Of a stretch of DNA of 6,006 nucleotides, positions 1 to 5,663 are shown piece after piece. Within the stretch, counting starts at the first letter, position 1; the number at the start of each line of letters is the position of its first letter. The position numbers and the translations under genes are program-made. Source of the DNA: Lachnospiraceae bacterium (GTDB lineage: Bacteria > Bacillota_A > Clostridia > Lachnospirales > Lachnospiraceae); the NCBI GenBank assembly GCA_017437705.1, contig JAFRYJ010000283.1:1-6006 (forward strand), in the 5' to 3' direction. The notes beneath the pieces were generated by a model that was given only the letters and a program-made list of their open reading frames with translations, searched no databases and had not been told where the DNA came from.

Positions 1-249
1 AGAGATCTCACATGCCTGACGGAAGATGAGATAGAAGGGCTTATGGAATACGGCTACCGCTATTCCGGGAAGGCATTTTATCCTCACATCACCATTGGCC
101 GGACGTCTGATGATGTGAGCACGGAGCTTCTGGCTGAATTGCGGAGCATGCTCAAACCGGATACTGCCGTAATAGACAGAGTAACGGTATACAAAGCGGG
201 CAACGACGGCACCCACGCCGAGACCTTATATGAAGCAGGAATAAAATGA
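1..249 (+). CDS. 2H phosphoesterase / 2'-5' RNA ligase family protein, C-terminal part (5' end outside window)
   Basis: The frame is open from the first base and ends at TGA 247-249, giving 82 residues of a protein whose start lies upstream of the window. It contains YPHITIGR (His 29, Thr 31 and Arg 34 of the visible part), which matches the second H-x-T motif of the 2H phosphoesterase superfamily. That superfamily includes RNA 2',3'-cyclic phosphodiesterase (ThpR/LigT), which opens 2',3'-cyclic phosphates on RNA ends in the cytoplasm. After the motif comes a stretch resembling the final strand pair (IDRVTVYKA, then ETLYEAGIK), as expected near the end of a 170-190 residue family member. The first H-x-T motif should lie upstream and cannot be checked. 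Substrate is therefore unproven; a plain 'RNA ligase-like' 2H protein is equally possible. No terminator follows, and the next gene begins 93 nt downstream on the same strand. Confidence 0.75.
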   Translation, partial: RDLTCLTEDEIEGLMEYGYRYSGKAFYPHITIGRTSDDVSTELLAELRSMLKPDTAVIDRVTVYKAGNDGTHAETLYEAGIK

Positions 250-326
250 TGCCGGATCAGGCCGGCCGGATCAAGGGGAAAGACATTACGGATCAAAGCT
301 TGGAACAGGCTTACATGTATTGCGGA

Positions 327-336
327 AGGACGGAGA
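327..336 (+). promoter_or_regulatory. Shine-Dalgarno region of the aldo/keto reductase gene
   Basis: AGGA at 327-330 and GGAG at 332-335 precede three consecutive possible starts: GTG 340, ATG 343 and ATG 346. GGAG lies 7 nt before ATG 343, 10 nt before ATG 346 and only 4 nt before GTG 340. This favours ATG 343. ATG 346 gives an N-terminus starting MKY, which is typical of the family and cannot be excluded. Confidence 0.5.
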
Positions 337-342
337 AAAGTG

Positions 343-1533
343 ATGATGAAATATGTCGAAATGTGCGGAGAAAGGATCTCAAGACTGGCTTTCGGAGCGA
401 TGAGGCTGCCTTTGAATAAGGACGGGAGCATCGATCAGGACCAGGTAAACGGGATGACCGACTATGCCATGGAGCACGGGGTAAACTATTTCGATACGGC
501 ATACCCCTACCATAACGGCTATTCGGAGATTGCAATCGGAAAGGCGCTGGCGAAATACCCGCGGGACAGCTTTAAGCTGGCGACCAAATTCCCGGGGCAT
601 CAGTTCATGAAGAAATATGACTGCGAGGGCATCTTCGAAGAACAGCTGGCAAAGTGCGGCGTGGAATACATTGATTTTTACCTGCTTCACAATATTTACG
701 AGAACAGCTTTGATGTATATAAAAACAAGGACTACGGGATCGTCGATTATTTCGTAAAACAGAGGGAACTGGGAAGAATTAGGCATTTCGGATTCTCTAC
801 ACATATGCGGGCGGAGAATCTGGAAGAGGTGCTGGATTTTCTCGGAGACAGGATCGAATTCTGCCAGATCCAGCTGAATTTCGTGGACTGGACCCTGCAG
901 GATGGACGGAGTAAGATCGAGCTGCTGAAAAGCAGAGGGATCCCCGTCGTGGTGATGGAGCCTTTGAGAGGCGGTAAGCTTGCGGACCTGGGCGAAGAAA
1001 ACAACGCGAAGCTGAAGGCGCTGCGGCCCGACGAGTCGGCAGCATCATGGTCCTTCAGATGGCTTATGAATATACCCGAGGTGAAGACCATCCTGAGCGG
1101 CATGTCAAGCCCGGAGCAGATGAGAGATAATGTAAAAACATTCAGTGAGGGAGAGCCTCTAAATGGTGACGAATGGCAGATGATGCTTGATATAGCCGAG
1201 ACCATGAAAAACGGCGTGCCGTGTACTGCCTGCAGATACTGCTGCGAGGGCTGTCCCATGGGGCTCAATATCCCGATGCTGCTGGCAGGGTACAACGATC
1301 TCAAATTTGCATCGGCCATCACGGTAAAGATGCAGATGGACGGTACGCCCGATGAACAGTGGCCGGACAAATGTATAGGATGCGGCGCCTGCACGGCGGT
1401 GTGCCCTCAGCACATAGACATACCTGAAGCGCTGAAGGAATTCAACGAAATGCTTCACACCGGCCCGAGCTGGGCGGAGCTTTGCAGAAAGCGCGAGGAA
1501 GAGGCGGAGAAGCTGAGGGCTGGTGTGATCTGA
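343..1533 (+). CDS. Aldo/keto reductase with C-terminal double [4Fe-4S] ferredoxin domain
   Basis: This is a 396-residue cytoplasmic oxidoreductase. The N-terminal part is an NAD(P)H-dependent aldo/keto reductase TIM barrel. It has FGAMRLP near residue 18, then FDTAYPYHNG, ATKFP and LLHN, which supply the family tetrad Asp51, Tyr56, Lys82 and His116. VMEPLRGGKL near residue 205 is the usual late barrel strand. The C-terminal ~110 residues carry two cysteine clusters of CxxCxxCxxxCP form: Cys294/297/300/304 (with an extra Cys301) and Cys344/347/350/354. Each should bind a [4Fe-4S] cluster, as in the COG1453-type 'predicted oxidoreductase' family of anaerobes. Length is normal and all key residues are present, so it should be active. 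The physiological substrate is unknown; the clusters suggest electron exchange with ferredoxin or flavodoxin (inference). The start is chosen from Shine-Dalgarno spacing; GTG 340 and ATG 346 are alternatives. The acetyltransferase gene follows after 30 nt without a terminator. Confidence 0.93.
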   Translation: MMKYVEMCGERISRLAFGAMRLPLNKDGSIDQDQVNGMTDYAMEHGVNYFDTAYPYHNGYSEIAIGKALAKYPRDSFKLATKFPGHQFMKKYDCEGIFEEQLAKCGVEYIDFYLLHNIYENSFDVYKNKDYGIVDYFVKQRELGRIRHFGFSTHMRAENLEEVLDFLGDRIEFCQIQLNFVDWTLQDGRSKIELLKSRGIPVVVMEPLRGGKLADLGEENNAKLKALRPDESAASWSFRWLMNIPEVKTILSGMSSPEQMRDNVKTFSEGEPLNGDEWQMMLDIAETMKNGVPCTACRYCCEGCPMGLNIPMLLAGYNDLKFASAITVKMQMDGTPDEQWPDKCIGCGACTAVCPQHIDIPEALKEFNEMLHTGPSWAELCRKREEEAEKLRAGVI

Positions 1534-1563
1534 GAACAGAAATCATTTACACAGGACTGAAAA

Positions 1564-2019
1564 ATGGTTATTGAAACAAAGCGCCTTGTGATCCATACGG
1601 CATCACTGGATGAGATGGTCTGCTTTATTGAGAAGCAGACAGACGAAGAACTTATAAAGGCATATAAGGAAATGCTGCAGGGATGTATCGATAACCCGCA
1701 GGATCGGAACTGGTATGCGATCTGGTTTATTGAGCTGAAGAACGGTACTTATGTGGGCGATCTGTGCTTCAAGGGACTGAATGCAGACGGCTCGGTCGAG
1801 ATCGGCTATGGGATCTCGGAAGGATACCGGGGACAGGGCTACGCATCAGAAGCAGTTGATGCAGCTGCAGCCTGGGCTTTGGAACAGCCCGGTGTCTGCC
1901 GTGTAGAGGCGGAGACAGCGCCGGAAAACAGGGCATCACAGAGAGTCCTTGAAAAATGCGGTTTTGTTCCGTCCGGAATTATCGGAGAAGAGGGACCTCG
2001 TTTTTACAAAACACATTGA
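1564..2019 (+). CDS. GNAT family N-acetyltransferase (RimJ/RimL-like)
   Basis: This 151-residue protein has the standard GNAT size. It opens with the ETKRLVI strand typical of RimJ/RimL-type enzymes. VEIGYGISEGYRGQGYAS (about residues 78-95) is motif A, with the acetyl-CoA pyrophosphate loop at R89-G-Q-G-Y-A94. ENRASQRVLEKCGF (121-134) is motif B, including the conserved Asn122 and Ser125. It should transfer acetyl from acetyl-CoA to an amine, such as a protein N-terminus, small metabolite or antibiotic; the sequence does not say which. AGGA at 1553-1556 lies 7 nt before the ATG and supports the start. It sits 30 nt after the reductase and 41 nt before the phosphatase in the same direction, so co-transcription is likely. 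Family assignment is firm, substrate unknown. Confidence 0.9.
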   Translation: MVIETKRLVIHTASLDEMVCFIEKQTDEELIKAYKEMLQGCIDNPQDRNWYAIWFIELKNGTYVGDLCFKGLNADGSVEIGYGISEGYRGQGYASEAVDAAAAWALEQPGVCRVEAETAPENRASQRVLEKCGFVPSGIIGEEGPRFYKTH

Positions 2020-2044
2020 CAGATCGCGGAGGAATACGGTTTAC

Positions 2045-2051
2045 AGGAGGG
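2045..2051 (+). promoter_or_regulatory. Consensus Shine-Dalgarno site of the tyrosine phosphatase gene
   Basis: AGGAGGG lies 9 nt before ATG 2061 and contains the full AGGAGG anti-16S consensus. It is the strongest ribosome binding site among the plus-strand genes here and fixes the start codon. Confidence 0.8.
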
Positions 2052-2060
2052 TGACCGCAA

Positions 2061-2549
2061 ATGATCAAAATACTTTTCATCTGCCACGGCAACATCTGCC
2101 GCTCTGCAACCGCCGAGTTCATGCTCAAGGATATGGTCAACAAGGCAGGACTGTCTGACAAATTTTATATAGAATCTGCCGGCACCTCCAACGAAGAGGT
2201 CTGGAACGGGAAAGGGAATCCCATTTATCCCCCTGCACTTAAAACACTTAAGGAGCACGGGATCGGCGTAAAAGGAAACGAGCTGGGTGTTTCCGCGAAG
2301 GAGGCCAGGCAGACGACGAAGCGGGATTACAGAAAATTCGACTACATCATCGGCATGGATAAATATAACCTTAAGAACATGCAGCGTATCTACGGCGGCG
2401 ATCCGGAGAGGAAGCTTTCGCTTCTGATGGACTATACCGACAGGCCACGCAGCGTGGCAGACCCCTGGTATACGGGCAATTTCGATGATGCCTGGAACGA
2501 TATCTACGAAGGCTGCAGCGCGCTGTTTGAGGTTTTACAAAAGCAGTAA
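2061..2549 (+). CDS. Low-molecular-weight protein tyrosine phosphatase
   Basis: This 162-residue cytoplasmic phosphatase hydrolyses phosphotyrosine through a cysteinyl-phosphate intermediate. The P-loop CHGNICRS occupies residues 8-15, with nucleophile Cys8, Arg14 and Ser15 (C-x5-R-S). The general-acid loop DPWYTG begins at Asp134, at the expected distance near the C-terminus. FDYIIGMD (93-100) is the conserved central strand. Length and N-terminal P-loop position fit the family, and the Asn-Ile-Cys-Arg-Ser loop fits a phosphatase better than an arsenate reductase. In Firmicutes such enzymes act on tyrosine kinases, arginine phosphates (YwlE branch) or capsule regulators. No cognate kinase or polysaccharide gene is visible here, so the target is open. 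A consensus Shine-Dalgarno site supports the start. Confidence 0.94.
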   Translation: MIKILFICHGNICRSATAEFMLKDMVNKAGLSDKFYIESAGTSNEEVWNGKGNPIYPPALKTLKEHGIGVKGNELGVSAKEARQTTKRDYRKFDYIIGMDKYNLKNMQRIYGGDPERKLSLLMDYTDRPRSVADPWYTGNFDDAWNDIYEGCSALFEVLQKQ

Positions 2550-2562
2550 ACTGAAGTATCAT
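2534..2562 (+). promoter_or_regulatory. Predicted SigA promoter for the cyclophilin gene
   Basis: TTTACA at 2534-2539 (5 of 6 to TTGACA) and TATCAT at 2557-2562 (5 of 6 to TATAAT) are separated by exactly 17 bp. The -35 box lies inside the last codons of the phosphatase gene. A transcript starting near 2569 would have a leader of about 25 nt carrying the GGAGG site at 2582-2586. This is the best-matching promoter in the window, judged by eye. Confidence 0.55.
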
Positions 2563-2593
2563 AAATGGAGAATATTTATACGGAGGAATAGAA

Positions 2594-3112
2594 ATGGCAT
2601 ATCCTGTTGTAACGATAGAAATGGAGAACGGCGGCATCATCAAGGCAGAGCTTTATCCGGACATTGCGCCTAATACGGTAAACAACTTTATCTCCCTTGT
2701 AAAGAAAGGCTTTTATGACGGAGTTATATTCCACAGAGTTATAAGAGGCTTTATGATCCAGGGCGGAGATCCCGACGGCAGAGGCACAGGCGGACCCGGA
2801 TACGAGATCCGCGGCGAGTTCACCGAAAACGGATTTAAGAACGACCTTAAGCATGCGAGAGGCGTGCTTTCCATGGCGCGTACTATGTTCCCGGATTCTG
2901 CAGGCTCGCAGTTCTTTATTATGCATGAGGATTCACCTTATCTGGACGGCAAATATGCGTCCTTCGGAAAGGTGATCGAGGGGATCGAAGTGGTGGATGC
3001 CATCGCGGAAACACCGACCGATCATATGGACAGGCCCTACGAAGACCAGGTTATGAAAAAGGTCACCGTGGATACCTTCGGTGTGGATTATCCCGAGCCC
3101 GAGAAGGTATGA
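2594..3112 (+). CDS. Cyclophilin-type peptidyl-prolyl cis-trans isomerase
   Basis: This 172-residue single-domain cyclophilin catalyses cis-trans isomerisation of Xaa-Pro bonds and assists protein folding. There is no signal peptide or lipobox, so it should be cytoplasmic. FHRVIRGFMIQGGDP (46-60) holds the catalytic arginine Arg48 (Arg55 of human CypA) with Phe53 and Gln56. GVLSMAR (90-96) and GSQFFI (104-109) form the rest of the active-site groove. At the position of CypA Trp121 it has Tyr116 (SPYLDGK), and Tyr121 replaces His126. Bacterial cyclophilins with a changed Trp121 usually bind cyclosporin weakly. GGAGG at 2582-2586 lies 7 nt before the ATG and supports the start. It has its own promoter overlapping the phosphatase end and is followed by a hairpin terminator, so it can be a single-gene unit as well as the last gene of a longer message. 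It resembles the PpiB type. Confidence 0.95.
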   Translation: MAYPVVTIEMENGGIIKAELYPDIAPNTVNNFISLVKKGFYDGVIFHRVIRGFMIQGGDPDGRGTGGPGYEIRGEFTENGFKNDLKHARGVLSMARTMFPDSAGSQFFIMHEDSPYLDGKYASFGKVIEGIEVVDAIAETPTDHMDRPYEDQVMKKVTVDTFGVDYPEPEKV

Positions 3113-3141
3113 TAAAAGCATAAAACACAATAACAGGCAGA

Positions 3142-3173
3142 AAAAGGCGTCCCCCGAGGGCGTCTTTTCGTTT
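3142..3173 (+). terminator. Intrinsic terminator after the cyclophilin gene
   Basis: AAAAGGCGTCC (3142-3152) pairs with GGGCGTCTTTT (3158-3168) in an 11-bp stem containing two G-U pairs and a 5-nt loop. A T-rich run continues to 3173. It begins 29 nt after the cyclophilin stop. The complement also carries a T-run, but no minus-strand gene is nearby to use it. Confidence 0.75.
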
Positions 3174-3200
3174 GCAAAAACTAACCTGAAGTTATAAGAT
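3172..3200 (+). promoter_or_regulatory. Possible promoter for the metallophosphoesterase gene
   Basis: TTGCAA (3172-3177) and TAAGAT (3195-3200) have 17-bp spacing, each matching 4 of 6 consensus positions. An overlapping TATAAG box at 3193-3198 would give a short 15-bp spacer. The location just after a terminator and 40 nt before the gene makes a promoter here likely, but the exact boxes are weak. Confidence 0.35.
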
Positions 3201-3239
3201 GTTTCTGTACTGATGATAAAAGAAAAGGCAGGTCACTAA

Positions 3240-4361
3240 ATGACATTCCGAATGCTTGTTATCCTGGCGATAGCGCTTCTCGTAGTTGTCGAGCTTTATC
3301 TGGCATACCACGTAAGAAAGCTGCCGGGCATAAACAGAATAGAGAGCAGGAAAAAGAGGATCATCATATCCCTCATCATTATTTCGGTCTTATTCCTGCT
3401 GGCGGCCTTAAAATTCAGGCTGATCTTCGGCATCTTCGCATATGCGGGAATGCTTTTCGTCGTATTCGACCTGCTGAGGCTCATACTTAAGAAGGTCATT
3501 AAGAACGAAGATACGAAAAAAAAGCTGAGCCGCATATATATGGGCGGCCTGTGGGTAATAATAGCCGCTGTTATCGTTTCGGTGTACGGCTGGTTCAACG
3601 CCCATAATTACCAGATCGTAAGCTATGATGTTTCCATCGAAAAGGAGATGGACAGGGAACTGAAGATCGTGCTCATCACGGATACCCATATGGGAACGTC
3701 GGTTGATGCCGGGGACCTTCAGAAGATCGTTGATCTGTCAAACAGCTGCGAGCCCGACATAGTGCTGCTGGGCGGCGATATCTTCGACGAGGGCACGTCC
3801 GACGAGCTTTTTGATGAGTCCTTCGGGATCCTGGCAGGGCTTAAGTCCACCTACGGAACATATTACATTTACGGCAACCATGATGACGGATATCACGACA
3901 AAAGCTCGAACCGTGTTAAAGAGATAGAGGACAGGTTTGAAGCTGCCGGCATTACGGTGCTTGTGGATGAGGCGGTGGAGATAGACGGCAGCTTTTACCT
4001 GATAGGAAGAAGCGATCCCGGTACCCAAAAAAGGGCGGGAGAGCCCATGGCAACGGTGAAGGAGCTTTATAAAGGACTGGATCTGTCGAAACCTGTGTTT
4101 GTTCTCAACCATAAGCCGGTGGACATAGAAGAGGAATCTGAATGCGGAGCAGACCTGTTTATGGCGGGGCATACTCATAACGGCCAGATGTGGCCATACA
4201 ATTACCTGGTGAAATACTTCAGCTCTAACGAGGTAGTGGCCGGGGAAAAGACCTTCGGAAATACAACGGCCATCACAAGCATAGGTGCCGGTACATGGAT
4301 GATACCGGTGAAGACCACCGGGCCTTCGGAGATAAGCTTTATAACGGTAAAAGGTAAATAA
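3240..4361 (+). CDS. Membrane-anchored calcineurin-like metallophosphoesterase
   Basis: This 373-residue protein has two parts. The first ~120 residues hold four hydrophobic helices (about 5-23, 41-57, 61-82 and 102-118). The rest is a calcineurin-like phosphoesterase domain with all five metal-site motifs: DTH (Asp148, His150), GGD (Asp180), GNHD (Asn213, His214), NH (His291) and GHTHNG (His311, His313). It should bind two divalent metals and hydrolyse a phosphomonoester or diester. The domain resembles the YkuE/YaeI branch of cell-surface or lipid-directed enzymes. Loops 24-40 and 83-98 are strongly basic, which by the positive-inside rule puts them in the cytoplasm and the catalytic domain outside (inference). 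The substrate is unknown; a lipid or cell-wall phosphate is plausible. AGG at 3230-3232 lies 7 nt before the ATG. The gene is separated from upstream genes by a terminator and ends at a shared bidirectional terminator. Confidence 0.9.
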   Translation: MTFRMLVILAIALLVVVELYLAYHVRKLPGINRIESRKKRIIISLIIISVLFLLAALKFRLIFGIFAYAGMLFVVFDLLRLILKKVIKNEDTKKKLSRIYMGGLWVIIAAVIVSVYGWFNAHNYQIVSYDVSIEKEMDRELKIVLITDTHMGTSVDAGDLQKIVDLSNSCEPDIVLLGGDIFDEGTSDELFDESFGILAGLKSTYGTYYIYGNHDDGYHDKSSNRVKEIEDRFEAAGITVLVDEAVEIDGSFYLIGRSDPGTQKRAGEPMATVKELYKGLDLSKPVFVLNHKPVDIEEESECGADLFMAGHTHNGQMWPYNYLVKYFSSNEVVAGEKTFGNTTAITSIGAGTWMIPVKTTGPSEISFITVKGK

Positions 4362-4372
4362 AAAAGTATAGG

Positions 4373-4401
4373 AAAACGGAAGGGAGAGCCCTTCCGTTTT
4401 T
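4373..4401. terminator. Bidirectional intrinsic terminator between convergent genes
   Basis: AAAACGGAAGGG (4373-4384) and CCCTTCCGTTTT (4389-4400) form a perfect 12-bp stem around an AGAG tetraloop, followed by a fifth T. The A-run on the left gives a T-run on the minus strand, so it should stop transcripts in both directions. It lies 11 nt after the metallophosphoesterase stop and 8 nt after the stop of the minus-strand gene ending at 4409. Confidence 0.9.
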
Positions 4402-4408
4402 GCTGTTG

Positions 4409-5470
4409 TTATATGGATCTGATCCTCTCACGGCACCGGTCTAGTGCCTGCATATATCCGTCGATACACCCATGATATCCGAGCTTCAGACGGGGATATA
4501 TACTTTCAGGATCCGCATGATCTTCAGGCTTTTCGAGTATCCTTATATCCTTTTCTTCAGTTATAAGAAAGTCGATATTATAGCAGGCCATACCGTTCTC
4601 AAGCGAAGTGAATGAATCCGAAAACAGGTTTTTGCTGTCCTTCGGAGCCTGGTATGTGTAATATCCCAGCATTTTTCTGGATGCGAAAAGCGCTGCCCGT
4701 GAATTCATCAGGTGATCGATAAAGCTTGTTTTACCGGCACAGCGGGTGATCAACTCATCATACATACGGTTGAAGCTGCTGATCGCGGCGGAGCAGTTCC
4801 TCCTTACGGCATCGGCCTTTTCCGGAAGGCCCGCAAGCGCATAGATGCTTATTATGTTTACAAGAGCTGCCTCGTGGAACTGCATGAGGCCGTTCATATC
4901 GATACCGTCGGGATCCTCCAGGTTTTCGTATATCTCATCCCAGTCCAGGGCCTGATACAGCCTTTTAAGCGAATTATCAAATTCTCCTGTAAAGAAACAG
5001 CATTCGGAGGAAAGGAACATTGCCAGGTGCCTGTACATGGGGTTATAAATGCCGCCAGAAGGGCTGTCGATAATAAACGCCAGCTCGTTGTTTATTACGT
5101 TTATCAGCTCCCGGCGGTCCTTTTCCTTCCATCTGTTCCACAGCCAGGTTATCAGGCCGCACCTGTAAGCACAGGATGATGGTTCTTCCTGTATCTTCCG
5201 GTAGAAGGCAGATACAAATGTACGCTCTTCAGGATCGAGGGCCGAGTAAACAGAGTCAGCAGGGATCTCGCAACCACTGGTCAGCAGAGCGTGATCAGGT
5301 GTTTCACGATCCTCATACAGGTGTTTATCCGCAGCTCGGATGAAAGACCTTTCGCCGGCGGCAGAGGGTGCTTTACGTTTTTGTATCCGCTTATTATTCT
5401 TTTTTGTTTCGCGGCCTTCCATTATCTTAAACGCAAGGAATGCGGCGAAGAATTCATCCATACCTAACAT
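4409..5470 (-). CDS. Hypothetical protein, mostly helical, TPR-like middle
   Basis: I do not recognise this 353-residue protein. It begins with a short hydrophobic or amphipathic helix, MDEFFAAFLAFKIM (4-17), followed by a basic, disordered-looking stretch (18-33, KKNNKRIQKRK). The rest looks alpha-helical and soluble. Two helix-turn-helix pairs (about 146-182 and 199-234) resemble tetratricopeptide-type repeats; the first has a GEFDNSLKRLYQAL pattern and the second an AGLPEKADAVRR turn. There are ten cysteines (such as 100, 104, 157, 158) without a clear metal-binding arrangement, and no catalytic motif I can name. The coding frame is long and uninterrupted, and GGGAG (plus-strand 5476-5480) precedes the ATG by 5 nt, while Met4 would be 14 nt away; this favours the first ATG. 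It has its own promoter and shares a terminator with the metallophosphoesterase. A scaffold or regulatory role by protein contacts is only a guess. Confidence 0.8.
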   Translation of the reverse strand: MLGMDEFFAAFLAFKIMEGRETKKNNKRIQKRKAPSAAGERSFIRAADKHLYEDRETPDHALLTSGCEIPADSVYSALDPEERTFVSAFYRKIQEEPSSCAYRCGLITWLWNRWKEKDRRELINVINNELAFIIDSPSGGIYNPMYRHLAMFLSSECCFFTGEFDNSLKRLYQALDWDEIYENLEDPDGIDMNGLMQFHEAALVNIISIYALAGLPEKADAVRRNCSAAISSFNRMYDELITRCAGKTSFIDHLMNSRAALFASRKMLGYYTYQAPKDSKNLFSDSFTSLENGMACYNIDFLITEEKDIRILEKPEDHADPESIYPRLKLGYHGCIDGYMQALDRCRERIRSI

Positions 5471-5475
5471 TTGAT

Positions 5476-5480
5476 CTCCC
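5476..5480 (-). promoter_or_regulatory. Shine-Dalgarno site of the hypothetical minus-strand gene
   Basis: Read on the minus strand this is GGGAG, 5 nt before the ATG at 5470 and 14 nt before the ATG at 5461. The spacing selects the upstream start. Confidence 0.55.
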
Positions 5481-5526
5481 GTAAATGCATAAGAACGTTT
5501 ATATCAGGATCATTTGCTTTTTATTT

Positions 5527-5555
5527 ATTATAACCCGCAGGAAACAGTTTCCACA
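5527..5555 (-). promoter_or_regulatory. Predicted promoter of the hypothetical minus-strand gene
   Basis: On the minus strand a perfect TATAAT lies at plus coordinates 5532-5527 in an AT-rich stretch, about 57 nt upstream of the ATG. With a 17-bp spacer the -35 position (5555-5550) reads TGTGGA, a poor match. The start point would be near 5520, with a leader of about 50 nt. The perfect -10 with a weak -35 may indicate regulation. Confidence 0.5.
5540..5552. promoter_or_regulatory. Palindrome GGAAAC-A-GTTTCC, candidate operator
   Basis: Perfect 6-bp inverted arms around one central base sit in the spacer and -35 region of the predicted minus-strand promoter, about -20 to -33 relative to the inferred start. 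A dimeric repressor bound here would block RNA polymerase. The regulator is not identifiable from the window, and a chance palindrome is possible. Confidence 0.3.
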
Positions 5556-5601
5556 GGCAGTATTTTGTAGAAGCTGGAGCGTATTTCCGCATATCTGCGC
5601 G

Positions 5602-5634
5602 AAAAATAAGAGCCGGTCGCGGGACCGGCTCTTA
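5602..5634 (-). terminator. Intrinsic terminator of the NhaC-family gene
   Basis: The arms at 5607-5618 and 5623-5634 form a perfect 12-bp, GC-rich stem (core AGAGCCGGTC/GACCGGCTCT) around a 4-nt loop. On the minus strand it is followed by TTTTT (plus 5606-5602). It begins 29 nt after the antiporter stop and separates it from the next minus-strand gene. Confidence 0.9.
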
Positions 5635-5663
5635 AAGATCGTTATGTAACTAAATGATCATTG

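Noticed and set aside
251..296. Three copies of CGGATCA (253, 267, 289), two of them within a longer GCCGGATCA
   Set aside because: The copies are short, the spacing is uneven (14 and 22 bp), and no promoter boxes are near; most likely chance.
250..342. Promoter for the aldo/keto reductase
   Set aside because: TTGGAA at 300-305 has no acceptable -10 box 16-18 bp downstream; no convincing pair of boxes was found.
747..1394. 215-residue minus-strand open frame
   Set aside because: It is antisense to the aldo/keto reductase, whose catalytic and cysteine motifs are unmistakable; serine- and proline-rich shadow composition.
1949..2158. 69-residue plus-strand open frame
   Set aside because: It overlaps the ends of the acetyltransferase and phosphatase genes in another frame, both of which are clearly coding.
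3738..4178. 146-residue minus-strand open frame
   Set aside because: It is antisense to the metallophosphoesterase catalytic domain, with no motif or ribosome binding site of note.
4712..5179. 155-residue plus-strand open frame
   Set aside because: It lies wholly antisense to the 353-residue minus-strand gene, has low-complexity shadow-like composition and no recognisable domain.
5653..5662. 10-bp palindrome AATGATCATT next to the antiporter stop
   Set aside because: It is short, AT-rich and lies between a stop codon and a clear terminator, where no regulatory role is expected.
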